Shown here one piece after another: positions 1-6,248 of a stretch of DNA of 21,631 bases. How positions within the stretch are numbered: position 1 is the first letter of the stretch; each line of letters opens with the position of its first letter. The notes under the pieces are model-generated. The model searched no databases. It was not told the origin of the DNA and saw only the letters and a list, made by a program, of their open reading frames with translations. Position numbers and translations under genes: made by a program. Source of the stretch: Planctomycetaceae bacterium (GTDB taxonomy: Bacteria > Planctomycetota > Planctomycetia > Pirellulales > UBA1268); assembly GCA_902629495.1 (NCBI GenBank), contig CACORA010000032.1:1-21631 (forward strand). The letters run 5' to 3'.

Positions 1-23
1 CAAAATCTTGCTTGAACCTTGTT

Positions 24-245
24 TTATAAAGTAAAGCTCCTAATGACCGACCCCGACCTCTCACGTTTGCACACATTTTGCACACACGTTTGCAAGCAAG
101 CTCCAAACTTGACTTCTAAAAGCCATCCAGAATTTTCCCGGCAAAGATCACCTTCAATATTTTCTTCGCTTATAAGCTCAATATATTTTTGAGGTTTTAT
201 CTTCAAAAATCCAAGTACCTGTTTGGCATCAAAATCGCTTGGTGC
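24..245 (-). pseudogene. Possible remnant of a small helix-turn-helix protein
   Basis: The minus-strand frame is open from 245 down to a TAA at 24-26. It reads FDAKQVLGFLKIKPQKYIE followed by LISEENIEGDLCRENSGWLL. The pattern (AKQVLGFLKIKPQKYIELI, a short hydrophilic step, then GWLL-EV) is like a winged helix-turn-helix of the excisionase/AlpA type. There is no ATG in the frame. The only usable start (TTG at 204-206) would cut off the first helix, and a stop lies directly upstream (246-248). The 3' part (KRERSGSVIRSFTL) looks non-conserved. I see a fragment rather than an intact gene, and the family call is an inference from pattern only. Confidence 0.2.
66..94. repeat. Phased TTTGCA(CACA) short direct repeats
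   Basis: Two identical TTTGCACACA decamers lie at 66-75 and 77-86 (11 bp apart, about one helical turn), followed by a third TTTGCA at 89-94. The spacing suggests binding of a protein to one face of the helix. No promoter is evident beside them, so the role is unknown. Confidence 0.35.
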
Positions 246-470
246 TTATGGCTATTCTTGAACCAGATTCAAAACTCGTAACCCAATCGTATAAGAAAAG
301 AGTCATGGCATCTTCTTGAATACATGTCAGATACAAGAAACGTAATGATGCCACAATTCTGCTTCTTGCAACACGCCGACGCATTTTGCGTCAGTACAGC
401 GGAATGCAATGAATTTTGCCTCAGTGGTAATTGCACTACGAAACAAGTGTCTTTTTGGTTCGCACAACTT

Positions 471-487
471 TTGGCACGGCGTTTGTA
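471..487 (+). promoter_or_regulatory. Sigma-54 (RpoN) promoter, -24/-12 type
   Basis: The sequence TTGGCACGGCGTTTGTA matches the -24/-12 consensus yTGGCACGrNNNTTGCw at every defined position except C to T in the -12 element. The GG-GT dinucleotides have the correct 10-bp separation. Transcription would start near 497-499, leaving a leader of about 40 nt before the ATG at 539. This would make the downstream LEPR-type gene dependent on RpoN and an enhancer-binding activator. I did not identify an upstream activator site. Confidence 0.65.
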
Positions 488-538
488 CTAAGCACGACGC
501 ATCGGCAAACGCTACCTGCAACAAGAGAGGCCAGAACC

Positions 539-805
539 ATGTTCTTCAAAACCAAGAAAAATTCAACCAAACCAACACGCCAAACACTCAGCACCGAACA
601 ACTTGAACCAAAGGCAATGTTGTCAGTCAGTCCAATAGAACCAGTAGTTTCTCTTGATGTTGGCCCAGTCAATCGAGCCGGTGACAATGGTTGCAGTATC
701 GTGCATCCAGCGTTTCATGGTGGCGAAGACGGTCGCATGATTGTGCATCCAGCGTTTCATGGTGGCGAAGACGGTCGCATGATTGTGCATCCAGCGTTTC
801 GCTAG
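539..805 (+). CDS. Small LEPR-motif protein with 14-residue tandem repeats
   Basis: This 88-residue protein starts at ATG 539, eight bases after a GAGAGG ribosome binding site (525-530) and about 40 nt after the sigma-54 promoter start. The N-terminus is basic (MFFKTKKNSTKPTR) and is followed by STEQLEPKAMLSVSP, which fits the planctomycete LEPR-XLL pattern (LEPR/K-x-x-L-S) found at the N-terminus of many large exported proteins. From residue 55 the protein consists of two perfect VHPAFHGGEDGRMI units and a third broken one ending VHPAFR. His, Asp and Glu in the repeat could bind metal, but that is a guess. There are no membrane segments. It is either a very short member of the LEPR surface-protein class or the 5' remnant of a larger gene. 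The good promoter and ribosome binding site favour expression. Confidence 0.55.
   Translation: MFFKTKKNSTKPTRQTLSTEQLEPKAMLSVSPIEPVVSLDVGPVNRAGDNGCSIVHPAFHGGEDGRMIVHPAFHGGEDGRMIVHPAFR
701..800 (+). repeat. 42-bp perfect tandem repeat, 2.4 copies
   Basis: Two copies of a 42-bp unit (701-742 and 743-784) are identical base for base, and a third partial copy matches for 16 bases (785-800). The unit length is a multiple of three, so the frame is kept and each copy adds 14 residues. Complete identity, including third codon positions, implies recent duplication or ongoing slippage/homogenisation. Confidence 0.95.
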
Positions 806-915
806 AAACAGCAATGACTCATGAGGATATGTCGAACTCTCTTGGAGAACCCATAAGCCATCACTGCTTCTTCTCCTAACAAGATCAAAGCATCTGATAA
901 TGTCTTTAGGAGATG

Positions 916-948
916 GGAAAAATACTCTCACTTTGGCATGAGAATATT
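916..948 (-). terminator. Rho-independent terminator, minus strand
   Basis: On the minus strand a 10-bp stem (AATATTCTCA / TGAGAGTATT, one G-U pair) encloses an 8-nt loop and is followed directly by a run of T (TATTTTTCCC). On the plus strand the same position is a C/A mismatch and the T run is missing, so minus-strand use is favoured. Without the integrated element this would sit about 105 nt downstream of the tRNA-Glu 3' end. Confidence 0.5.
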
Positions 949-986
949 TGGTCAGATATGGCTCAAAATCAGCCAAGGAAAACAGG

Positions 987-1019
987 AACGCACACAGAAA
1001 GCACACTCACGTGTGCGTT
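987..1019 (-). terminator. Second hairpin downstream of the ancestral tRNA-Glu
   Basis: Perfect 9-bp arms AACGCACAC (987-995) and GTGTGCGTT (1011-1019) enclose 15 nt. A competing hairpin (GCACAC-tcac-GTGTGC, 1001-1016) uses the same right arm. On the minus strand the stem is followed by CCTGTTTTCC. It sits about 35 nt from the att core, where a tRNA terminator would be expected before integration. Confidence 0.4.
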
Positions 1020-1052
1020 TGGCAACAAACAGCTATACGTATTGAAAAGACA

Positions 1053-1073
1053 ATACCCCCAAGGGGAGTCGAA
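1053..1073. repeat. attL, 21-bp core repeat
   Basis: The core (ATACCCCCAAGGGGAGTCGA plus one A) is identical to 8310-8330 and corresponds, on the minus strand, to the 3' half of the T-loop/arm and the acceptor strand of tRNA-Glu plus one downstream base. Identity ends on both sides. In the plus-strand frame it encodes IPPRGVE, as it does in the integrase gene at the other end. Confidence 0.9.
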
Positions 1074-1232
1074 GTAACTCACTCTAACACGGGAAATAAT
1101 GAAAAGTCTATTGAGGGTGGTGCAGAATCCGGTGCAGATCAGTCCGAAACTGATGAATTGGTTGGTCTACTGGACTCCATGACACCTGAACAGCGAGAGG
1201 CTCTGATCGCTCTAATTCGAACCAAGAAGTAA
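1074..1232 (+). other. Detached 3' segment of the integrase frame (52 codons)
   Basis: The frame that reads IPPRGVE through attL continues to a TAA at 1230-1232. It encodes 52 residues: an acidic linker rich in Gly/Ser/Glu (NNEKSIEGGAESGADQSETD) and then a helical end with ELVGLLDSMTPEQREAL and IALIRTKK. The integrase at 7062-8348 reaches the other att copy in the same phase. When the element is excised as a circle, the two parts would join into one 475-codon gene. In the integrated state this piece has no start codon with a ribosome binding site and is probably silent. This phase match is directly visible; its biological use is inferred. Confidence 0.6.
1119..1136 (+). repeat. 18-bp direct repeat near attL (possible integrase arm site)
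   Basis: GGTGCAGAATCCGGTGCA is identical to 8204-8221. It consists of two GGTGCA hexamers separated by six bases. It lies 45 bp inside the left att core, and a further GGTGCA occurs at 1264-1269. Here it is read in a different codon phase (GAESGA) from the right copy (VQNPVQ), so the identity is not explained by a shared protein sequence. Confidence 0.6.
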
Positions 1233-1506
1233 ATCACACCCAGAGTGTCACTATTCTTTGTTAGGTGCAGTGGCGACGGCGACAGTACCTCGTTTCACTC
1301 GGGTCTGGTGAGGTTGTGTCACCCATACATACAAACCACCACCCCCAAGCCCCCAATGGCTGGCAAGGATATATCTACGTCCGGGCCTTGGATTTTTCTG
1401 GAATACCGAAATGGTTTCTAATCTGTTATGTATGCAGCAAAGTCCAAAAGTCTTACGGAGTCAGAGTAAGTACCACCCCATTGAATACGCCACTCGAGGA
1501 GAAATG
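1233..1506. other. Intergenic region before the secreted-protein gene
   Basis: No gene is supported. A GGTGCA hexamer (1264-1269) repeats the half-unit of the putative integrase arm site. The rest includes a C-rich run around 1338-1357 and the ribosome binding site of the next gene (GAGGAG, 1496-1501). Open frames here have neither starts with ribosome binding sites nor recognisable content. Confidence 0.5.
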
Positions 1507-2076
1507 ATGAAAAAGGTTTGCTTTTTGCTACTGGCCAGCATTTTTGGTGGGATATCTCAAGGGCAAGTGGCTGAGTGGGATGTACCATATGAGCCAACCA
1601 TCATGGAATGGGTGCTTTTGGATACTCGGTCATACGCACATTCGGCTTCCCTGCCAGATAAATCTTTGAGATTTAATGTTTCTCGTAAGGTCCGCTACCC
1701 TCGAGGTCCGGAAGAGTATACAGAATACCTAAAAGACAAACTCAAAGACAAAAAAATGGAAGAATGGCCGGCTATTCTCAAATCGGGACAATCTGATGTT
1801 GTGATAACGGTTTTCCATGATTCTGATGTAGACAAAGAAACAATGAATAAAAAAGTTGAGGTTCTCAAAAAAATAATTGCCATTAATTTTAATGGATGTG
1901 TCCGAAGGATGGAGAGTACGCAACAACCACTACCAAAAAAACTGCAAGAGTACTGTAAAAAAACAAGCGTTAACTTAATGAACCTTGATCGTGATTACAT
2001 TCAAAGTCTTATTGATAATTTGCCATTTGAAATTAATGTCAATTATGTTTTGCAAAAAAAAGGTAGTACCAAATAA
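1507..2076 (+). CDS. Secreted protein of unknown function
   Basis: This 189-residue protein starts at the second of two adjacent ATG codons (1504 and 1507). The second is preferred because the AGGAG at 1497-1501 is then 5 nt away rather than 2. Residues 1-21 (MKKVCFLLLASIFGGISQGQ) form a typical Sec signal peptide. The mature part is hydrophilic, with a Lys-rich helical stretch (YLKDKLKDKKMEEWP) and strand-like segments such as SDVVITVFHD and LPFEINVNYVLQKKG, and has only two cysteines. I do not recognise the family. AT-rich codon use matches the rest of the element and differs from the chromosomal genes to the right. It is the first gene inside attL and appears to be a single-gene unit of cargo. 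Confidence 0.7.
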   Translation: MKKVCFLLLASIFGGISQGQVAEWDVPYEPTIMEWVLLDTRSYAHSASLPDKSLRFNVSRKVRYPRGPEEYTEYLKDKLKDKKMEEWPAILKSGQSDVVITVFHDSDVDKETMNKKVEVLKKIIAINFNGCVRRMESTQQPLPKKLQEYCKKTSVNLMNLDRDYIQSLIDNLPFEINVNYVLQKKGSTK

Positions 2077-2365
2077 AGGTTTTCTAAAAGAAAATCTCGC
2101 TAACTAGCCCCCCTACCTATGACATGAATTATTCCAAGAAAACTTAAGTTTTCATGAGGGCAAAAAACACTATAAAAATAGTGCCAAACGCCCCCCTACT
2201 CCCTTCCAAAAACACTCTTTTTTTGTTAAAATAAAGGCGATTCTATCCTTGTTGCGCAGCCTGTTTTAGGATCTTTAAATGTGTGCATCTGGCCTGCTGA
2301 AAGCAGTGTCGTGGGAGTAATAGCAAGGGCTGTTTTGGTTCGATTTCCTTGGGAGAATTCTGCTT
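2077..2365. other. AT-rich intergenic region
   Basis: No gene is visible. It contains a small hairpin CACTAT-aaaa-ATAGTG (2169-2184). On the minus strand this hairpin is followed by six T, so it could stop minus-strand transcription. A second small hairpin CTGCT-gaa-AGCAG lies at 2294-2306. A weak sigma-70-like pair (TTGCGC 2252-2257, 17 bp, TTAAAT 2275-2280) could serve the gene at 2366. Confidence 0.4.
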
Positions 2366-2773
2366 ATGTCAATGGTAAGAGACAACGAAACTACTCGTGA
2401 ATTTCTTAACAGTCAGTTGAAATATGTGAGAGAAAATTGTCCAAACCTAGTTACTGTAGCCGCCACCCTTATTCCCTTCAGGGATGTCTTGTATGCGGGT
2501 CGCATAAGACTTGATCCCAAAACAGAGGAACCATTTCTTTGGTATGCGATTCGGAATCACAATTTATTTCCGTGGCTTCATATGTTCGCACAAGTGAGCG
2601 ACAAAGATGTAATAGTGAATCAGTTTTGTGAGAAAACTAATGAATTAGTCATTGAGCATCACAGCAACTTAATGTCATTCGTTGAGTTTCTCCGAAGTCT
2701 GCCCCGTTCAGTAGACGCATTTATGAGTGAAAACACTGATGTTCGTGAATATCAAGAGTTCTGGGAAGATTAA
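2366..2773 (+). CDS. Hypothetical protein, 135 residues
   Basis: ATG 2366 follows GGGAGA (2351-2356) at a 9-nt distance. The product is a soluble, helical protein without signal peptide or membrane segment. It has aromatic-rich central sequence (FLWYAIRNHNLFPWLHMF) and an acidic C-terminus (SENTDVREYQEFWED). I recognise no domain or catalytic motif. It is flanked by a stem-loop that begins 36 bp after its stop codon (2809), which may be its terminator or the 5' end of the adjacent candidate RNA. It could equally be an antitoxin-like or regulatory cargo protein; nothing in the sequence decides this. Confidence 0.6.
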   Translation: MSMVRDNETTREFLNSQLKYVRENCPNLVTVAATLIPFRDVLYAGRIRLDPKTEEPFLWYAIRNHNLFPWLHMFAQVSDKDVIVNQFCEKTNELVIEHHSNLMSFVEFLRSLPRSVDAFMSENTDVREYQEFWED

Positions 2774-2808
2774 AATAATTATGTAAGTAGATGTAGATCG
2801 GAGCCACA

Positions 2809-3150
2809 CCTTGTCCATAAACAATTTGACCCCCTATGGGTTCATAAATTTATGGACGAGGTTTGGAACTCCACCTCTACGGCCAAGGCGAAAGCACAGC
2901 CAGCGGGTTCAGACGCAGCCATGCGGAAATGGCAATTCTCATCATGCCGTCGGCAGTGCGACTATCCGGGCGGGTTCGGGAGCAATTCCCTTGATGACGC
3001 AGTGACAGGGTTTGATCAGAGTAACTGCGAGGAAAAATCATCTCTGAAATAACGTGACGCCCGGCTCCAGTCGGAATGAAACGTATGACTCTCTGCCTTG
3101 TGCAGGGAGTCGTTCTGCCCTCACCAATCGGAATGTTGTGGGTTGAGTGA
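2809..3150 (+). ncRNA. Candidate structured non-coding RNA
   Basis: This gene-free stretch is richer in G+C than its neighbours and dense in short complementary segments in order: a 13-bp stem (2809-2821 with 2849-2861, one G-U), GCCAT/ATGGC around 2929-2944, TGCC/GGCA at 2945-2955, GGGA/TCCC at 2978-2990, CGCAGT/ACTGCG (2998-3003 with 3024-3029) and a 10-bp hairpin GACTCTCTGC/GCAGGGAGTC (3087-3111). Translated frames look nothing like protein. The overall plan (long 5' hairpin, GAAA loop, several short stems, strong 3' hairpin) reminds me of IscB-associated omega RNA (HEARO), but I cannot verify this, and no IscB gene follows. Orientation is assumed from the order of stems and is uncertain. 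Confidence 0.4.
3087..3111 (+). other. Strong 10-bp hairpin
   Basis: Arms GACTCTCTGC (3087-3096) and GCAGGGAGTC (3102-3111) pair over 10 positions with one G-U and a CTTGT loop. No T run follows on either strand, so it is more likely part of a folded RNA than a simple intrinsic terminator. It lies 82 bp beyond the stop of the minus-strand membrane-protein gene. Confidence 0.55.
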
Positions 3151-3192
3151 ATAAGACTTTTGCAGAAATGCTTTCACGAGTTTTGACAAATT

Positions 3193-3486
3193 CTAACTGT
3201 GATGGACTGCTTTAAGAAGAAAGTAGGGTGCAATATTAAGTAGCCCTACGAACGCCCCTCCCTGAAATGAAGCCATAGTAAAAAAACCAATCCAAGCCAA
3301 AGCCAGCAAGCCAATCAAGATTCGACCACCTTGCGTCTGGCTTGGTAGGTTCGGGTCAAAAACCATCCTTAAAATAGAAATTGATGCAAATATTCCAGTG
3401 CCAACAACTACAACTGAGAAGAGATCGGTGGGGACATTGGTCACTCCGCATAAGATAGCCTTCATAAAAGATATCAGTACTTTCAT
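3193..3486 (-). CDS. Small membrane protein, partner of AAA+ ATPase
   Basis: This 97-residue protein starts at ATG 3486, six bases after a perfect AGGAGGT (3491-3497). A longer frame upstream of it has no such signal. Three hydrophobic segments are visible: about residues 22-43 (DLFSVVVVGTGIFASISILR), 56-75 (ILIGLLALAWIGFFTMASF) and 79-95 (AFVGLLNIAPYFLLKAV). The family is unknown to me. Its ATG lies 13 bp after the stop of the AAA+ gene, so the two are almost certainly co-transcribed. This suggests an ATPase that acts on or with a membrane component, as in several effector or pore systems, but that role is only inferred. Confidence 0.75.
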   Translation of the reverse strand: MKVLISFMKAILCGVTNVPTDLFSVVVVGTGIFASISILRMVFDPNLPSQTQGGRILIGLLALAWIGFFTMASFQGGAFVGLLNIAPYFLLKAVHHS

Positions 3487-3499
3487 TGAAACCTCCTGA

Positions 3500-5437
3500 T
3501 TAAGATACAAACCAAGGCTGAAAGTCTTCTGGTAGTAGTATGCTGTGATCTGCTGATTCATCGCCTACAATACGCGATGCCTGTTTTTTGATAGCGGCTT
3601 CAAATCGGTTACGAACATCTCTAGCGTTACCAAACTGTTCATCTGCGTCACGGCAGGACTGCTCATACATTTTTTGAACAAAATCCTGGGCCTCGCTTGT
3701 CAATTGGTAATCGGCGTTTTTGCAGTTGACTGCTAGTATCTCGAGCAGTTCTTTAGGGCTATAATCAGCGAAGGAAATCGTTTTATTGAAACGGGATTTA
3801 AGGCCTGGATTCGAATCGATGAAGGTCAACATTTTCTCCGGATAACCGGCCACAATCACCACGAAGTCTTCCCTATTATCTTCCATGAATTTGAGAAGTT
3901 CATCGATTGCCTCGGCTCCGTAGTCCGCTCGAGAAATCGTATCTCGAACAAGTGAATACGCCTCGTCTATGAAAAGAACCCCTCCCTTTGCCTCCTCACA
4001 TTTCGCTAGTGTTTTCGGCCCAGTCTCGCCAACAAAAACACCGCAAAGATCCGATCGGCTTACTTCAACAACGTGGCCTGAGGATAGGAATCCCATTGAG
4101 TGATAGATCGCTCCGACAATGCGGGCAACTGTTGTTTTTCCTGTCCCCGGGTTGCCAGAAAACACAAGGTGGTTGCTTATAGATATGTTCTTCTTACCAA
4201 GCCTCTTCCGCTCTCGCTGAACTTCAAGGAAGTCAATTAATTGCTTTACTTCTGACTTGACTTCATCGAGGCCGATCATCGATTCAAGTTCCTCTACCTT
4301 TTGGGACCTGATTCGCTCGACTAACCCGCGATCATCTTCCTGCTCTTCGTATTCTTCATCGCATTCGTCTTTATGCACTGCACTAAATGTTTGATCCACT
4401 ACACGGGCTATTTGAACCTCTCCAAATATTACATCTTCTTGCCTAGTGGTATCGTAATAAGTAATCGAACCACCGTATTCAAATAGATCACTAAAATACT
4501 TTTCTTCAAAGCCTTCACAGTCTTCTTGATTAAGTCGTATCGGATGACCTTTAAGGCCCTCTAGGCTTGCTACCAACCTTTCAAACATTTCCTCTCTGTA
4601 TTGCTCTTCCTCATCATCGTCAATCCAATCATTAGGGTTCCATGCATATAGGTGTAGGCCTTCTTTATGACCCGTGAGAAGTCGGTGAACCAGTTCGTCA
4701 TCAACCGACAACTTGTCGGCTAACACTTTAATTGCTTCCTTCTTCCTGGATTTCAAGCGCACGAACCATTCCAAGCATTGAGTGCCGACATCGAATTCAT
4801 CACCGCTAAAGAGTTTTGCCTGAACAGCAGCCTCGAAGTAATCACTATAGAAGTCATTCGGCCATGCCTCATTGCCGCCTGAGTCTTTGATTACGAATTG
4901 GACCCAAGATAATTTTGAATCCCGGACCCAATCATCTTCCGAATCCGGTAGTTCTAATTCCAACGTACCCTTATGTCTTGCGAGCGCAGCAGCGACACCG
5001 GTTGTTATTTCCATAAGCCCATCGATTTCAAGAAGCCCCGTATGATTGGAAAGAGCCTGGGCTGATTCTCTGGACAGCGAATCCACTGATATTGATAGTC
5101 GTCCCTTATAGGTGGCAAGAACCTTAGCAAGTGCTGGATGAAGGCCATCAAGACTTAAGAACTCTGCGCAGATTTCTCCATCATAGTTACTTAAGAACTC
5201 TCTCAGTCCTTCTAGGCGGCGATGATTTTGAATCTTCCCAAACAATTCTTTAATGCCGATAGCCTCAAATTCTTCAACATATCGCTCATGTAATAAAAGA
5301 ATTTCTTCTGCCGCAAAGACTGCCTCGATCGACATGTCGTTATTGTCACAAATGCGTAGTGAATAGCATTCGTAGTCTACGTCGCTAGAGATTAAATCAT
5401 CTTCAAGATTGCTACTGTCGTTATGATTTCTAACCAT
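3500..5437 (-). CDS. LRR-like repeat / CbbX-SpoVK-type AAA+ ATPase
   Basis: This 645-residue protein starts at ATG 5437; a TTG three codons upstream (5446) is possible, and neither has a clear ribosome binding site. About residues 98-165 hold three repeats of the planctomycete LRR-like kind (ALAKVLATYKGRLSI, SAQALSNHTGLLEIDGL, VAAALARHKGTLELEL). Residues 355-370 are very acidic. The C-terminal third (from ~380) is an AAA+ module of the CbbX/SpoVK/EccA group: IGLDEVKSEVKQLIDFL, Walker A GNPGTGKTT (428-436), Walker B GGVLFIDEA (485-493), sensor-1 region VIVAGYPEK, arginine finger in PGLKSRF (R549) and sensor-2 region GNARDVRNRFE. All key ATPase residues are present. Such ATPases remodel protein assemblies, and the N-terminal half probably selects the target. 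It forms an operon with the membrane protein at 3193-3486. Confidence 0.85.
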   Translation of the reverse strand: MVRNHNDSSNLEDDLISSDVDYECYSLRICDNNDMSIEAVFAAEEILLLHERYVEEFEAIGIKELFGKIQNHRRLEGLREFLSNYDGEICAEFLSLDGLHPALAKVLATYKGRLSISVDSLSRESAQALSNHTGLLEIDGLMEITTGVAAALARHKGTLELELPDSEDDWVRDSKLSWVQFVIKDSGGNEAWPNDFYSDYFEAAVQAKLFSGDEFDVGTQCLEWFVRLKSRKKEAIKVLADKLSVDDELVHRLLTGHKEGLHLYAWNPNDWIDDDEEEQYREEMFERLVASLEGLKGHPIRLNQEDCEGFEEKYFSDLFEYGGSITYYDTTRQEDVIFGEVQIARVVDQTFSAVHKDECDEEYEEQEDDRGLVERIRSQKVEELESMIGLDEVKSEVKQLIDFLEVQRERKRLGKKNISISNHLVFSGNPGTGKTTVARIVGAIYHSMGFLSSGHVVEVSRSDLCGVFVGETGPKTLAKCEEAKGGVLFIDEAYSLVRDTISRADYGAEAIDELLKFMEDNREDFVVIVAGYPEKMLTFIDSNPGLKSRFNKTISFADYSPKELLEILAVNCKNADYQLTSEAQDFVQKMYEQSCRDADEQFGNARDVRNRFEAAIKKQASRIVGDESADHSILLPEDFQPWFVS

Positions 5438-5459
5438 TACGTACAACTAAGATAGGAAG

Positions 5460-5503
5460 GTTGAAAGAAGACATTTCGGCAGAGTATAGGTGTCCGTTTC
5501 AAC
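5460..5503 (-). promoter_or_regulatory. Possible promoter/operator of the AAA+ operon
   Basis: An inverted repeat GTTGAAA (5460-5466) / TTTCAAC (5497-5503) encloses a good minus-strand -10 element TATACT (5483-5488). No convincing -35 is present, which would fit an activated or repressed promoter. Transcription would begin about 40 nt before the ATG at 5437. Confidence 0.3.
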
Positions 5504-5560
5504 ACGGCTTACCGTTCCCTGGTTAGTCATACCTTAGACCACCCCACTTAGAAAGAGCGT

Positions 5561-6031
5561 TTAAGTTTGGTTGGCTGACTGGCTCATAATCTCAAGCAAC
5601 TCTTCATCTGACATAGTGCTGTAGTCGGGCTTATTCTCTTCGTAATACTGAAGCAGTCGAATGATTGCAGATATGTGACGGAATGCCGCATAACCACCCT
5701 GCTTTAGGTCTTTATCAAGAGATTGCTGCCAAGCCTCGATAATGCCGTCCATCCCACCGAAACGATGTGCCATCTCACAGCAAAGCACTTTCACCTTGCG
5801 ATCTGACTGTTCGTTTTTGAGTGCTGTCAGGGTCTTGGATAGTTCCTTCTTATTCAGGTGTTTTCTCTTTAGGCCCCGGCGTAGGCGTTCTGAATCGTTG
5901 TGACATTCCCTGCATTGTCGGACACGATCAGGGCGGTCTCGGTATCGGCGTCGAAACTCACTCTCTGGCTTGATCTCAAAACAGATAGAGCATCGCTGGC
6001 TGGTACTGATTGGGACAGATTTGGACGGCAC
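5561..6031 (-). CDS. Zinc-ribbon protein, 156 residues
   Basis: The start is GTG 6031, chosen because a perfect AAGGAGGT (6034-6041) lies just upstream. The N-terminus carries two CxxC pairs (C14/C17 in QRCSICFEIKPESEF and C40/C43 in RQCRECHND) with the spacing and KPxxxF context of the zinc ribbon in phage and mobile-element HNH/endonuclease-VII-like proteins. There is no HNH or catalytic His motif after it. A basic segment (ERLRRGLKRKHLNKK) may bind nucleic acid, and the remainder is helical with an acidic end (MSDEELLEIMSQS). It lies 115 bp upstream of the AAA+ gene on the same strand and diverges from the AlpA-type pair, so it may be a cargo gene or a DNA-binding member of the same module. 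Precise function is unknown. Confidence 0.7.
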   Translation of the reverse strand: MPSKSVPISTSQRCSICFEIKPESEFRRRYRDRPDRVRQCRECHNDSERLRRGLKRKHLNKKELSKTLTALKNEQSDRKVKVLCCEMAHRFGGMDGIIEAWQQSLDKDLKQGGYAAFRHISAIIRLLQYYEENKPDYSTMSDEELLEIMSQSANQT

Positions 6032-6228
6032 GCCGACCTCCTTGGCACATATTGGTGGTTTTTTTCTTTGTTACTGACAGGCAGAACACACCCTATTTCT
6101 GGTTGTTTCCCATGAAAAACAGGCATACCAGCCCACTTTTCTGAGCCACAAAAAATATTCCAAAAACCAATGCGCCTTTTAGGGGTCACCGTGTCCATAA
6201 GTATTTCAGAGGGACAGAAAAACCCTCC

Positions 6229-6247
6229 GCGGTGAAGAGATCACCGC
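6229..6247 (+). promoter_or_regulatory. Inverted repeat at the AlpA-type gene start
   Basis: Perfect 7-bp arms GCGGTGA (6229-6235) and TCACCGC (6241-6247) flank AGAGA and end one base before the ATG at 6249. A further TCACCG half-site lies at 6186-6191. The position suggests an operator for autoregulation, or a hairpin hiding the ribosome binding site. A second hairpin GAGGG/CCCTC (6209-6227) sits directly upstream. Confidence 0.45.
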
Positions 6248-6248
6248 C

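Larger units (their letters stand above)
1..538. other. Left-edge region without a confident gene
   Basis: This AT-rich stretch has no convincing full-length gene. It contains a possible gene remnant on the minus strand (24-245), a short set of phased TTTGCA repeats (66-94) and, at its right end, a sigma-54 promoter (471-487). Short open frames between 327 and 606 overlap each other on both strands, lack ribosome binding sites and resemble no protein family I recognise, so I treat them as chance. Confidence 0.5.
806..1052. other. Intergenic left flank of the integrative element
   Basis: No gene is supported here. The stretch contains two hairpins (917-948 and 987-1019). Read on the minus strand, they lie just downstream of where tRNA-Glu would end if the element were absent. 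An open frame that begins with TTG at 948 and runs to 1232 lacks a ribosome binding site and crosses the att repeat, so I regard it as an artefact of the integrase tail being left in this position. Confidence 0.6.

Noticed and set aside
701..800. Possible CRISPR-like array
   Set aside because: The units are directly adjacent with no spacers and lie within a coding frame; this is a tandem duplication.
691..879. Open plus-strand frame through the 42-bp repeats, rich in Trp and Arg
   Set aside because: It is an alternative frame of the same repeat, open because the unit is a multiple of three. It has no ribosome binding site; the 539-805 frame has the ribosome binding site and the LEPR-like motif.
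948..1232. A 94-codon open frame on the plus strand
   Set aside because: It begins with TTG without a ribosome binding site in the tRNA terminator region and crosses attL. Only the part after the core looks coding, and it is explained as the detached integrase tail.
2811..3052. Two overlapping small plus-strand ORFs
   Set aside because: Their sequence is not protein-like, they lack ribosome binding sites and they overlie the run of hairpins.
2956..3111. Group II intron (GTGCGAC resembles a 5' intron end)
   Set aside because: No domain V-like hairpin and no reverse transcriptase are present, and the match is only seven bases.
5869..6198. 109-codon minus-strand frame overlapping the zinc-ribbon gene
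   Set aside because: The zinc-ribbon frame has a perfect ribosome binding site and two CxxC pairs. This frame has neither and reads as noise.
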